Source: an uncultured Sulfitobacter sp. (lineage in GTDB: Bacteria > Pseudomonadota > Alphaproteobacteria > Rhodobacterales > Rhodobacteraceae). Taken from it: 7,202 nucleotides of DNA. The translations under genes and the position numbers were made by a program. Below are positions 1 to 6,036 of the stretch, one piece after another (the first letter of the stretch is position 1; the number at the start of each line of letters is the position of its first letter). The notes under the pieces are model-generated. The model worked only from the letters and a program-made list of their open reading frames with translations. It was not told the origin of the DNA and ran no database searches. The stretch spans positions 1 to 7,202 of the forward strand of contig CALAIJ010000252.1 of the NCBI GenBank assembly GCA_937923365.1, given 5' to 3'.

Positions 1-36
1 GTGTCGCGTGACACGTCCGACAGGAGATGTCGTTTT
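1..36. repeat. Two small inverted repeats beyond the hpaH stop codon
   Basis: Positions 1-43 carry no gene that I can see. Two short inverted repeats stand there: GTGTC (1-5) with GACAC (10-14) around a 4-base loop, and CGACA (18-22) with TGTCG (28-32) around a 5-base loop, the latter followed by TTTT on the plus strand. They follow hpaH on its strand, but read in that direction neither has a downstream T-run, so a classical intrinsic terminator for the hpa operon is not supported. The second could be a weak terminator for a plus-strand gene ending left of the window, or the pair could be a protein-binding site upstream of another gene. Both stems are only 5 bp, so chance is a real alternative. 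Confidence 0.25.
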
Positions 37-43
37 CAGACCC

Positions 44-844
44 TCAAGCGAATGAGAGGTCAACCCGACCAAAGGGTCCAAAATCTGCGGCTATCTCTGA
101 TCCGGAAGGGGCCTCCAACGGCCGGATGAAGGAGCCTGAAAGGACGATGTCCCCCGCGCTTAGACCCCGCCCGTATTGTGCGAGCCGTTCCACCAGCCAG
201 ACGATGCCCATGACAGGATCATTCAGCACGCCTGCGCCAAGACCGGTTTCCTCCACCACGCCATTGCGGCTGACGATGGCACCGGTCCAGCGCAGGTCCA
301 GCGCGTCGGGGGCATGGCGTGCTGCCCCCAGAACCACACCCGCATTGGCGGCATTGTCGCTGACAGTGTCGTAGATGATGCGTGGCGTACCCGTGGCTGG
401 GTCCTGGCGAAGTATCCGCGTGTCGAGAATTTCCAGCGAAGGGGCCACGAATTCAGTTGCCGTCAGCACGTCTTCTCGGGTGAGCTTTGCGCCAGAAAGG
501 TCTGATTTCATGACAAAAGCAATCTCCGCCTCGATGCGTGGTTCGATAAAGCGGCTTTTTGCGACGGTATCGCCCGAGTGAAACAGCATATCTTCCAGCA
601 GCACCCCTGAATCGGGGGTGGTGATGTTAAGCGCTTGCTGCATTGCGCGGCTGGTCAGGCCAATCTTCCAGCCGATCTGTTTGAGGCCTGACGCCATTTT
701 GGCAGCTACAAAAGCGTCCTGCACAGCATAAGCGTCATCCAGCGTCATCTGAGGATTTGCAAGACTTATGAGAAGACATTGAACGCCTGATTTCTCAGCG
801 TCCACAAGGGTTTGAGCGGCGGCGTTGATCTGATCGGGGGTCAT
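44..844 (-). CDS. hpaH: 2-oxohept-3-ene-1,7-dioate hydratase (HpaH)
   Basis: The 266-residue protein matches the usual length of HpaH/HpcG, which is about 267 residues in E. coli. HpaH is a cytosolic, divalent-metal-dependent hydratase of the fumarylacetoacetase-like fold. It adds water to 2-oxohept-3-ene-1,7-dioate to give 4-hydroxy-2-oxoheptanedioate, the substrate of the HpaI aldolase. Visible family marks are the GWKIGLTS segment (residues 58-65, with Lys60), the metal-ligand pair Glu105/Glu107 in EPRIEAEIAF, and Glu138 in SLEILD. These match the E. coli triad Glu106/Glu108/Glu139 shifted by one, as I recall it. The DTVSDNAANAGVVLG block (159-173) and the GSFIRP stretch near 237 are also typical. 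The ATG lies in an ATGA overlap with the stop of the upstream FAH-family gene, so translation is probably coupled. The Shine-Dalgarno is only a weak GGTGG/GGA. It is the last operon gene in the window; hpaI is not present downstream within the 43 visible bases. Confidence 0.93.
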   Translation of the reverse strand: MTPDQINAAAQTLVDAEKSGVQCLLISLANPQMTLDDAYAVQDAFVAAKMASGLKQIGWKIGLTSRAMQQALNITTPDSGVLLEDMLFHSGDTVAKSRFIEPRIEAEIAFVMKSDLSGAKLTREDVLTATEFVAPSLEILDTRILRQDPATGTPRIIYDTVSDNAANAGVVLGAARHAPDALDLRWTGAIVSRNGVVEETGLGAGVLNDPVMGIVWLVERLAQYGRGLSAGDIVLSGSFIRPLEAPSGSEIAADFGPFGRVDLSFA

Positions 845-1686
845 TCGTCCACCACGCCATTGGTCAATGCACCAATGCCTTCGGCGCTGACGGTGATCGT
901 GTCACCCGGTTTCAGGAACCTTGGCGGATCAAAGCGCGCGCCTGCACCTGTGGGCGTGCCTGTCACGATAATATCGCCGGGCACCAGCGTGGTGAAGGTA
1001 GAGATATAGGCGATCTGGCGGGCCACCGGAAACAGCATGCGGCCTGTGCGGTCAAGCTGCCGCGTCTCACCATTTACTTCGCATTTCAGTTCAACATCAA
1101 CGATTTGTGCGTCGTTGTTAAACGGAATAAGCCATGGCCCCATCGCGCCCGAGCCGTCCCAATTCTTGCCTTGGGTGACGTTGAATTTCGCGTGGCGGAC
1201 CCAATCGCGGATCGTGCCTTCGTTGCACAGGGTCAGGGCCGCGATATGGCTTAGTGCGCTGTCTTGGGGGATGCGGCGGCCGCCTTTGCCGATGACAATT
1301 GCAATCTCGCCTTCGTAGTCGAGCTTTTCGGATTCCGGCGGGCGCGTCAGAGGCACTCCGTGACCTACAAATGAGCGTGGAAAGCGGGGGAAGAGGGACA
1401 TGTTCGGCGGCGCTTCCTGTCCGTCTTTGTACTCCGCATTGCGATCGGGGAAGTTCACGCCGACACAGATGATTTTCTCAGGGTTGGGGACGGGAATTTG
1501 ATAGGTGAAGTTGCTGTAGACTTGCGGTGTCGCAGCGGCTTTTGGCAGGTTTTCCAACCCGACTTCGGTTATCACATCGCGCAGGCTGGCCCATTGCGGG
1601 TAGAGCGCTGAGAGATCATGAAAGCCTTCATCGGTGATCTGGCCCCAAGCCGTGCGGCCCTCTATCGTGACGGTTGCGAATTTCAT
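841..1686 (-). CDS. hpaG: Fumarylacetoacetate hydrolase family protein, HpaG-like decarboxylase/isomerase
   Basis: This 281-residue protein has a single FAH-fold catalytic domain (about residues 65-280) after a short N-terminal cap. In the HPC pathway such enzymes decarboxylate 5-oxopent-3-ene-1,2,5-tricarboxylate and isomerise the product 2-hydroxyhepta-2,4-dienedioate. The E. coli enzyme is a fused tandem of two such domains of about 429 residues, so this is one half-unit. Visible motifs are VGVNFPDRNAEY (75-86), LDYEGEIAIVIG with metal ligands Glu125 and Glu127 (122-133), NEGTIRDW (155-162), GKNWDGSGAMGPWL (173-186) and the TGTPTGAG loop (242-249). The third metal-ligand position, normally Asp in an N-D motif, is Glu156 here. 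The start is set by the ATGA overlap with the decarboxylase stop and a good GGGAGAG Shine-Dalgarno. The family is certain. The step it catalyses is inferred from position between hpaD/E/F and hpaH; another FAH-type hydrolase remains possible. Confidence 0.8.
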   Translation of the reverse strand: MKFATVTIEGRTAWGQITDEGFHDLSALYPQWASLRDVITEVGLENLPKAAATPQVYSNFTYQIPVPNPEKIICVGVNFPDRNAEYKDGQEAPPNMSLFPRFPRSFVGHGVPLTRPPESEKLDYEGEIAIVIGKGGRRIPQDSALSHIAALTLCNEGTIRDWVRHAKFNVTQGKNWDGSGAMGPWLIPFNNDAQIVDVELKCEVNGETRQLDRTGRMLFPVARQIAYISTFTTLVPGDIIVTGTPTGAGARFDPPRFLKPGDTITVSAEGIGALTNGVVDE

Positions 1687-3083
1687 TGCAGGCTCTCCCA
1701 GATTTCATGGATGACGTCTGCCGCGATCATGACATCGTCGCGGGTACAGTCGAATTGACCCACCGAAAAGCGGATCATCTTGCGGCCCTCGTGCATCCCT
1801 TGGGTCAGGTAGATCCGGCCATCGTCGTTCAGCGCGTCGACAAGGCGTTGTTGCATGGCATCGTCCCCCGGGCAGCGGAAACTGAACAGGCTGAGGATCG
1901 GCTCGGTGACGATCTCGAACGGCTCCATTTCGCGCAGGGCCTCACATAACTCGCCTGTCCAGGCGACATGATTGCGGATGCGGCCGCGCAGCCCTTCAAG
2001 CCCGTAAGAGCGGATCAGGAACCACAGCTTCAGCGCCCGGAACCGGCGGCCCAGGGGGATCGTCCATTCCGAGTAGTTCGTGACCGCCGCGCCGGATGTC
2101 TTCAGATACTCCGGTTCGATCTTGAGGGTGTTCAACTGTTGCGTCGGATCGCGCAGGAACTGCACAGAGCAGTCAAACTGTGCGCCAAGCCATTTGTGGG
2201 GGTTAAAGACGATGCTGTCGAAATGCTCCACACCCGGCCAGAAGGCTGCGCGGTATTCGGGGCAGATCATCGCAGAGCCTGCCCAAGCGGCGTCCAGATG
2301 CGTGTAGAGGTCTTCCGCGCGCGCAATCTTTGCCACCGCAGCAAGATCATCGCAGGCGCCCATGCCGGTACCACCGGTGATCGCGATGATACCGGCAGGG
2401 ATGTGTCCCGCAGCGCGGTCAGCAGCAATGGCGGCAGCAAGTGCATCCGTATCCATTGCATGATTGCCCCTGCCAGAGGTGCCGATCTTGACCAGATTGT
2501 CCTGCCCGATGCCCGCCACCCAGCAGGCGCGGTCAATCGAGGAATGGCATTGTTCAGAGCAATAGATGCGCAAAGCGCCCAGACCGTTCAGCCCTTCGCG
2601 ATTGCCACGCCACTTGGTTGCCCGTTCGCGCATCGTCAGCACAGCCGAAAGTGTTGCAGAGGACGCGCTGTCCTGGATAACGCCAGTAAAACCCGGCGGC
2701 AGATCAAGGGCTTGGCGCAGCCAGTCGATCATCACGCCTTCCATTTCAGTCGCGGCGGGCGATGTTTGCCAAAGCATGCACTGTGCCGCGATTGTGGTGA
2801 TCAACATGTCTGCCAGCATCGACGGGGGGGCGGCGTTTGCCGGAAAGTAGGCAAAGAAGCGCGGGTGCTGCCAATGGGTGATCCCAGGCATCACGATCCG
2901 CTCGAAATCGGTCATGATGGTGTCCATCGCCTCGGCCCCTTCGGGCGGCGTGGCGGGCAGCGCTGCAGCAATCTCTCCGGGGGCGGTTTGCGCGCGCACG
3001 GGAAGGTCACGAATGTCGCGATGGTAGTCAGCGGCCCAGTGGGAAATCTTCTCTCCCCAACTGGCGAAATCGTCCCAGTTCAT
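1683..3083 (-). CDS. Group II PLP-dependent aromatic-L-amino-acid decarboxylase (DOPA/tyrosine decarboxylase type)
   Basis: The 466-residue protein is close to eukaryotic DOPA decarboxylase in length and motif order. Seen are THWQHPRFFAYFPA (69-82), SMLADML (88-94), HSSIDRA with the PLP-stacking His180, Thr239 in the glycine-rich turn, LDAAWAG with Asp264 (pairs with the pyridine nitrogen), NPHKW with Schiff-base Lys297, the flexible-loop Tyr326 in PEYLK, and IPLGRRFRALKLW (342-354). Keeping both the loop Tyr and His180 argues for simple decarboxylation to an amine, since aldehyde-forming relatives change one of these. Thr82 of the mammalian enzyme, reported to contact the catechol region, is Ala82 here, so substrate preference (L-DOPA, tyrosine, tryptophan, phenylalanine) is open. 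The ATG follows an AAGGA box 7 bases upstream. A 35-base gap separates it from hpaD, the only real gap in the operon, while its stop overlaps the next start. Context suggests it feeds tyramine or dopamine towards homoprotocatechuate; the intervening oxidation enzymes are not in view. Confidence 0.88.
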   Translation of the reverse strand: MNWDDFASWGEKISHWAADYHRDIRDLPVRAQTAPGEIAAALPATPPEGAEAMDTIMTDFERIVMPGITHWQHPRFFAYFPANAAPPSMLADMLITTIAAQCMLWQTSPAATEMEGVMIDWLRQALDLPPGFTGVIQDSASSATLSAVLTMRERATKWRGNREGLNGLGALRIYCSEQCHSSIDRACWVAGIGQDNLVKIGTSGRGNHAMDTDALAAAIAADRAAGHIPAGIIAITGGTGMGACDDLAAVAKIARAEDLYTHLDAAWAGSAMICPEYRAAFWPGVEHFDSIVFNPHKWLGAQFDCSVQFLRDPTQQLNTLKIEPEYLKTSGAAVTNYSEWTIPLGRRFRALKLWFLIRSYGLEGLRGRIRNHVAWTGELCEALREMEPFEIVTEPILSLFSFRCPGDDAMQQRLVDALNDDGRIYLTQGMHEGRKMIRFSVGQFDCTRDDVMIAADVIHEIWESLQ

Positions 3084-3090
3084 GGCTATG

Positions 3091-3105
3091 TCCTTTGGCG
3101 CAAAG
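3091..3105 (-). promoter_or_regulatory. Ribosome binding site of the decarboxylase gene, partly inside a small hairpin
   Basis: Read on the minus strand, AAGGA (3095-3091) lies 7 bases before the decarboxylase ATG at 3083, which fixes that start. The same bases form part of an inverted repeat, CTTTG (3105-3101) and CAAAG (3097-3093) with a 3-base loop, so a small mRNA hairpin could mask part of the Shine-Dalgarno. The stem is short and only moderately stable; any regulatory role is speculative. No other element is seen in the 35-base gap. Confidence 0.4.
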
Positions 3106-3118
3106 TTCTGTGCGGCAT

Positions 3119-4099
3119 CTATGGCGCGATAATGGGCTGCGCTTTGAGATCGCTATCACGGGTCTCTGCGCCGTCAAAGAGCGATCCTTCCTCGAACCAG
3201 CTGCGCGGGGCAGGGGCACCCCACAGGGTCTGGCGCTGCGGATTCGTAAGGTCCCATTTGATCGGCTCCATATCCGGATCAATGGTCTGATAGTCAGAAC
3301 AGTAGATTTCCGTCCGGTGGCCGTCCTTGTCCGTCACATAAAGGAAAAATGCGTTCGAGATACCATGACGCCCCGGTCCGCGTTCGATGTTCTTGACGTA
3401 GCCTGTGGTGCTCATCAGATCGAGCAGATCGATGATGTTCAGCGGGGTCGGCACCCAAAAGGCCAGATGGTGCAGGCGGGGCCCATGGCCGTTGGTAAAG
3501 GCGATGTCGTGCACGCCACCCTTGCGTTGCATCCACGCGGCCCATGTGCGGCCCGTGTCCTCGTCCGCGGTATATTCCGTGACGCGAAAGCCCATATCGC
3601 CGTAAAAGGCGACCGCCCCGTCGACGTCCGGCGAGAACAGGTTGAAGTGATCGATGCGCAATGGCTTCACACCGCGGTAGAGCTTGTATTGCTGGTGGAT
3701 CGTCGGCAGGCGGTCCATCTGGACGTAGAATTCCAACGGTACCCCCCACGGATCGCGGGTTTGCAGGACGCGACCCATAAACGGGCGCTCTATCCATGCG
3801 GTGGGCAGATCGCGGGATTTGAACCAGCCTTCCGCCTTGTCCAGCTCATCCTCGTCCCAGACCTTGAAGCCCAAGCGCCCGACCGATCCGGCCTTTGCCT
3901 GTTTGAGGATGACGCAGTGGTGGCCGCGCTCTTCCATGGCGCGCAGGTAGATCGCGCTTGCATCCTCGTGTGTGACTTGCAGGCCCAGCGTGTCCACATA
4001 GAACGCGCGGGCCCATGCCAGATCAGTCACGCATAGTTCAACATGCGACAGGCGCACAATGTTGAAAGGCGGATACAGGTTCGGTGCAGGTATCGGCAT
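3119..4099 (-). CDS. hpaD: 3,4-dihydroxyphenylacetate 2,3-dioxygenase, type I (VOC) extradiol enzyme (HpaD)
   Basis: The enzyme opens the homoprotocatechuate ring next to the hydroxyls, using Fe(II) or Mn(II) and O2, to give 5-carboxymethyl-2-hydroxymuconate semialdehyde. The 326-residue protein has two vicinal-oxygen-chelate domains: an N-terminal one from LSHVELCVTDL (about 17-127) and a catalytic C-terminal one from RIDHFNLFSPDVD (about 148-270). Metal ligands read as His151, His211 (in RLHHLAF) and Glu264 (in RTEIYCSDY). Second-shell residues also fit the Brevibacterium fuscum enzyme with a nearly constant offset: His197 for catalytic His200, Tyr254 for Tyr257, His245 for His248, Trp189 for Trp192 and Asn153 for Asn157 (numbers from memory). 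It is about 40 residues shorter than the Gram-positive enzyme, mostly at the C-terminus. It is unrelated to the LigB-type HpaD of E. coli. Start and upstream hpaE stop share one base (TAATG), with GGGGA upstream. Function is well supported; the preferred metal cannot be read. Confidence 0.92.
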   Translation of the reverse strand: MPIPAPNLYPPFNIVRLSHVELCVTDLAWARAFYVDTLGLQVTHEDASAIYLRAMEERGHHCVILKQAKAGSVGRLGFKVWDEDELDKAEGWFKSRDLPTAWIERPFMGRVLQTRDPWGVPLEFYVQMDRLPTIHQQYKLYRGVKPLRIDHFNLFSPDVDGAVAFYGDMGFRVTEYTADEDTGRTWAAWMQRKGGVHDIAFTNGHGPRLHHLAFWVPTPLNIIDLLDLMSTTGYVKNIERGPGRHGISNAFFLYVTDKDGHRTEIYCSDYQTIDPDMEPIKWDLTNPQRQTLWGAPAPRSWFEEGSLFDGAETRDSDLKAQPIIAP

Positions 4100-5610
4100 T
4101 ATCCCATCCCCAGTTGCGTGATCTTGTGATTGCCCAAGGCGATCGCGATGTTCTTTTGTTCCATATAGAAATCAAAGCTCCAATGCCCGCCATCGCGCCC
4201 GATGCCCGACGCCTTGACCCCGCCAAAGGGGGTGGGCAGGTGGCGCACGTTTTCCGAGTTGACCCAGATCATGCCCGCCTCAAGCGCATTCGAGAACCGC
4301 AAGGCGCGGGTGATGTCATTGGTCCAGAGGTATCCCGCCAGCCCGTAGGCCACGTCATTGGCAATGCTCAGCGCCTCGTCTTCGTCCTCAAAGGGGATCA
4401 CGGTCAGCACAGGGCCAAAGATTTCCTCTTGGGCGATGGCCATGTCGGGGCGCGCGTCCGTGAACAGGGTAGGGTGCACATAGCAGCCATCCCCTTCCAT
4501 CGCCTTGCCGCCTGCCGCGATGGTCGCGCCCTCGTTGCGGGCGACGTCAAAGTAGGACACGACCTTGTCGAGGTGTATCTGGTGGATCAGCGGACCGATT
4601 TCGGTTTGGGGATCCAGCGGATTGCCCACTTTGATCTGATTGACACGCGCGACCAGCTTTTTCTGGAACTCGGCGGCGATGGATTTTTGCACCAACAGGC
4701 GGGAAGACGATGTGCAACGCTCCCCGTTGAGCGAATAGATCATAAAGATCGCGGCATCCAAGGCACGGTCCAGATCGGCATCGTCAAACACCACCACGGG
4801 GTTCTTGCCGCCCAACTCGAAGTGGACACGCTTCAGCGTATCGGCACCCTGCTTCATAATGGCAGAGCCTGTCTTGCTTTCGCCCACAAAGGCGATGGCC
4901 TTGATGTCCGGATGCTCTGTCAGGGCGCGGCCTGCGTCCTCGCCCATGCCGTTGACAAGGTTCAGCACCCCGTCAGGCAGCCCTGCGTCGCGGCAAATCT
5001 CTGCCAGCAGGCGCGCGGTGTGTGGGGAAAACTCAGCGGGTTTGTGCACCACTGTGCAGCCTGCGGCCAATGCGGGGGCGATCTTCCATGTGGACAACAT
5101 AAAGGGCGTATTCCACGGGGTGATGACGCCCACCGGTCCGATGGGCTGGCGGCTGGTCACGTTCATGTGGCTGGCGGTAGGCAGTGATTGCCCGTCGCGC
5201 GCAGCGGGCGCCATGTCTGCGAAAAAGCGGAAGTTTTCCGCGCCGCGCAGGGCGGCCTTGGACATGAACCGGTACGCCTGGCCCGTGTCCCAACAGTCGC
5301 AGAGGGCGATTTCCTCGGCACGCTCGACGATGGCGTCCGCGACCTTGTGCAGCAGCTTCTTGCGCGCTTTTCCGTCCATCGCGGCCCATGCCGGAAAGGC
5401 CGCCTTGGCCGCTTGGGCTGCCGCATCAATATCAGCGGCATCCGAGCGGGCCACATCTGCGATATGACTGCCATCCACCGGTGACGTGGTGGCGAAAGTC
5501 CTGCCGGAAGCAGCCGCCACGGACTGTCCGCCGATCAGGTTCAGGATGCCATCCTTTTGCTGTGCCAAAAACGGGGCCAGTTTGGCTTGATGGGTCTCTA
5601 GATCGCTCAT
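4099..5610 (-). CDS. hpaE: 5-carboxymethyl-2-hydroxymuconate semialdehyde dehydrogenase (HpaE)
   Basis: This 503-residue aldehyde dehydrogenase superfamily protein is slightly longer than the E. coli enzyme of about 488 residues because of an N-terminal extension of roughly 15 residues. It oxidises the ring-cleavage semialdehyde to 5-carboxymethyl-2-hydroxymuconate with NAD(P)+. Catalytic marks are ITPWNTPF with oxyanion Asn167, HKPAEFSP with cofactor-binding Lys190, FVGESKTG (241-248) for the Rossmann turn, FELGGKNP with general base Glu265, GERCTSSSR with nucleophile Cys299, EEIFGPVL (395-402), and the PFGGVKASGIGRDGG stretch (461-475). The ATG overlaps the hpaF stop as ATGA and has a clear GGGAGAGA Shine-Dalgarno. 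The ALDH family is certain. Substrate is assigned from its place between hpaF and hpaD, the same grouping as in other HPC clusters; a related muconate semialdehyde substrate is the main alternative. Confidence 0.93.
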   Translation of the reverse strand: MSDLETHQAKLAPFLAQQKDGILNLIGGQSVAAASGRTFATTSPVDGSHIADVARSDAADIDAAAQAAKAAFPAWAAMDGKARKKLLHKVADAIVERAEEIALCDCWDTGQAYRFMSKAALRGAENFRFFADMAPAARDGQSLPTASHMNVTSRQPIGPVGVITPWNTPFMLSTWKIAPALAAGCTVVHKPAEFSPHTARLLAEICRDAGLPDGVLNLVNGMGEDAGRALTEHPDIKAIAFVGESKTGSAIMKQGADTLKRVHFELGGKNPVVVFDDADLDRALDAAIFMIYSLNGERCTSSSRLLVQKSIAAEFQKKLVARVNQIKVGNPLDPQTEIGPLIHQIHLDKVVSYFDVARNEGATIAAGGKAMEGDGCYVHPTLFTDARPDMAIAQEEIFGPVLTVIPFEDEDEALSIANDVAYGLAGYLWTNDITRALRFSNALEAGMIWVNSENVRHLPTPFGGVKASGIGRDGGHWSFDFYMEQKNIAIALGNHKITQLGMG

Positions 5611-5999
5611 GTGGTCTCTCCCGGAATGTATTGGCGTATGGAGCTGGTCTTGGGCGACAGCGCCGGATCAATGTCGCGCATCTCGAGCGACAGCATGAAG
5701 GATGAGGTGGCTTGCACATCGGCGCAAAACGCCTCTGCTGCGGCGAAGATATGCGCTGTCGCCTCTGTCTTGGCCTGCACGGTACGGCCTGCACGCAGAC
5801 GGATCGACAGGTCAAGGTAGGCGTGGTCGGGGTTGCCGTCCGCCATGACCACGTGGTTCGCCCGTATCGCTCTGACGCGAATGCCTGCTAGGGGAAAGAT
5901 ACCGGTTTCAATTGCAGCCATGCGGATACATTCGCAAAACGCGGCGATATCCATGCGCTCTTCAAGATTGGCGGAATAGTCGATATGAAAATGTGGCAT
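5607..5999 (-). CDS. hpaF: 5-carboxymethyl-2-hydroxymuconate delta-isomerase (HpaF)
   Basis: The 130-residue protein belongs to the tautomerase superfamily, CHMI branch, near the usual length of about 126 residues. It isomerises 5-carboxymethyl-2-hydroxymuconate to 5-oxopent-3-ene-1,2,5-tricarboxylate. The sequence starts MPHFHIDYS, so removal of Met exposes the catalytic N-terminal proline. The signature TGIFPLAGIRVRAI (32-45) and the RAGRT segment are present; Arg41 and Arg72 (40 and 71 after Met loss) fit the active-site arginines known for the E. coli enzyme. The start is firm because Pro must be residue 2. A GAGGG Shine-Dalgarno lies only 3-4 bases before the ATG, which is rather close. 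It is the first gene of the operon, and a promoter-like element and a putative HpaR site lie just upstream. Function is well supported. Confidence 0.92.
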   Translation of the reverse strand: MPHFHIDYSANLEERMDIAAFCECIRMAAIETGIFPLAGIRVRAIRANHVVMADGNPDHAYLDLSIRLRAGRTVQAKTEATAHIFAAAEAFCADVQATSSFMLSLEMRDIDPALSPKTSSIRQYIPGETT

Positions 6000-6018
6000 A
6001 TGCCCTCGGCAGCAGATA

Positions 6019-6036
6019 TACTTGCTTTGTTAAGTA
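6019..6036. promoter_or_regulatory. Putative HpaR (MarR-family) operator
   Basis: An 18-base imperfect palindrome has arms TACTT (6019-6023) and AAGTA (6032-6036) around an 8-base centre, inside the 71-base spacer between hpaF and hpaR. MarR-family dimers bind sites of about this size, usually in the divergent promoter of their own gene and its target. It overlaps the proposed -10 box of the hpaF promoter, where a bound repressor would block transcription. The central four positions of each half are not symmetric. Assignment to HpaR is inferred from position and family habits. Confidence 0.5.

Noticed and set aside
27..374. Plus-strand open frame preceded by AGGAG at the left edge
   Set aside because: The AGGAG directly abuts the ATG, too close to act, and the frame lies antisense to hpaH with a low-complexity Pro/Ser/Arg/Thr translation.
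1968..3290. Long plus-strand open frame of 440 codons opposite the decarboxylase gene
   Set aside because: It lies antisense to a gene with full PLP-decarboxylase motifs, has Cys-, Arg- and His-rich translation with no recognisable domain, and is the expected shadow in high-GC DNA.
3095..4036. Plus-strand open frame of 313 codons opposite hpaD
   Set aside because: It is the antisense shadow of an intact dioxygenase gene and has no recognisable motif or credible ribosome binding site.
4084..5187. Plus-strand open frame of 367 codons opposite hpaE
   Set aside because: It mirrors the hpaE coding sequence, whose catalytic motifs are intact, and its translation shows no family signature.
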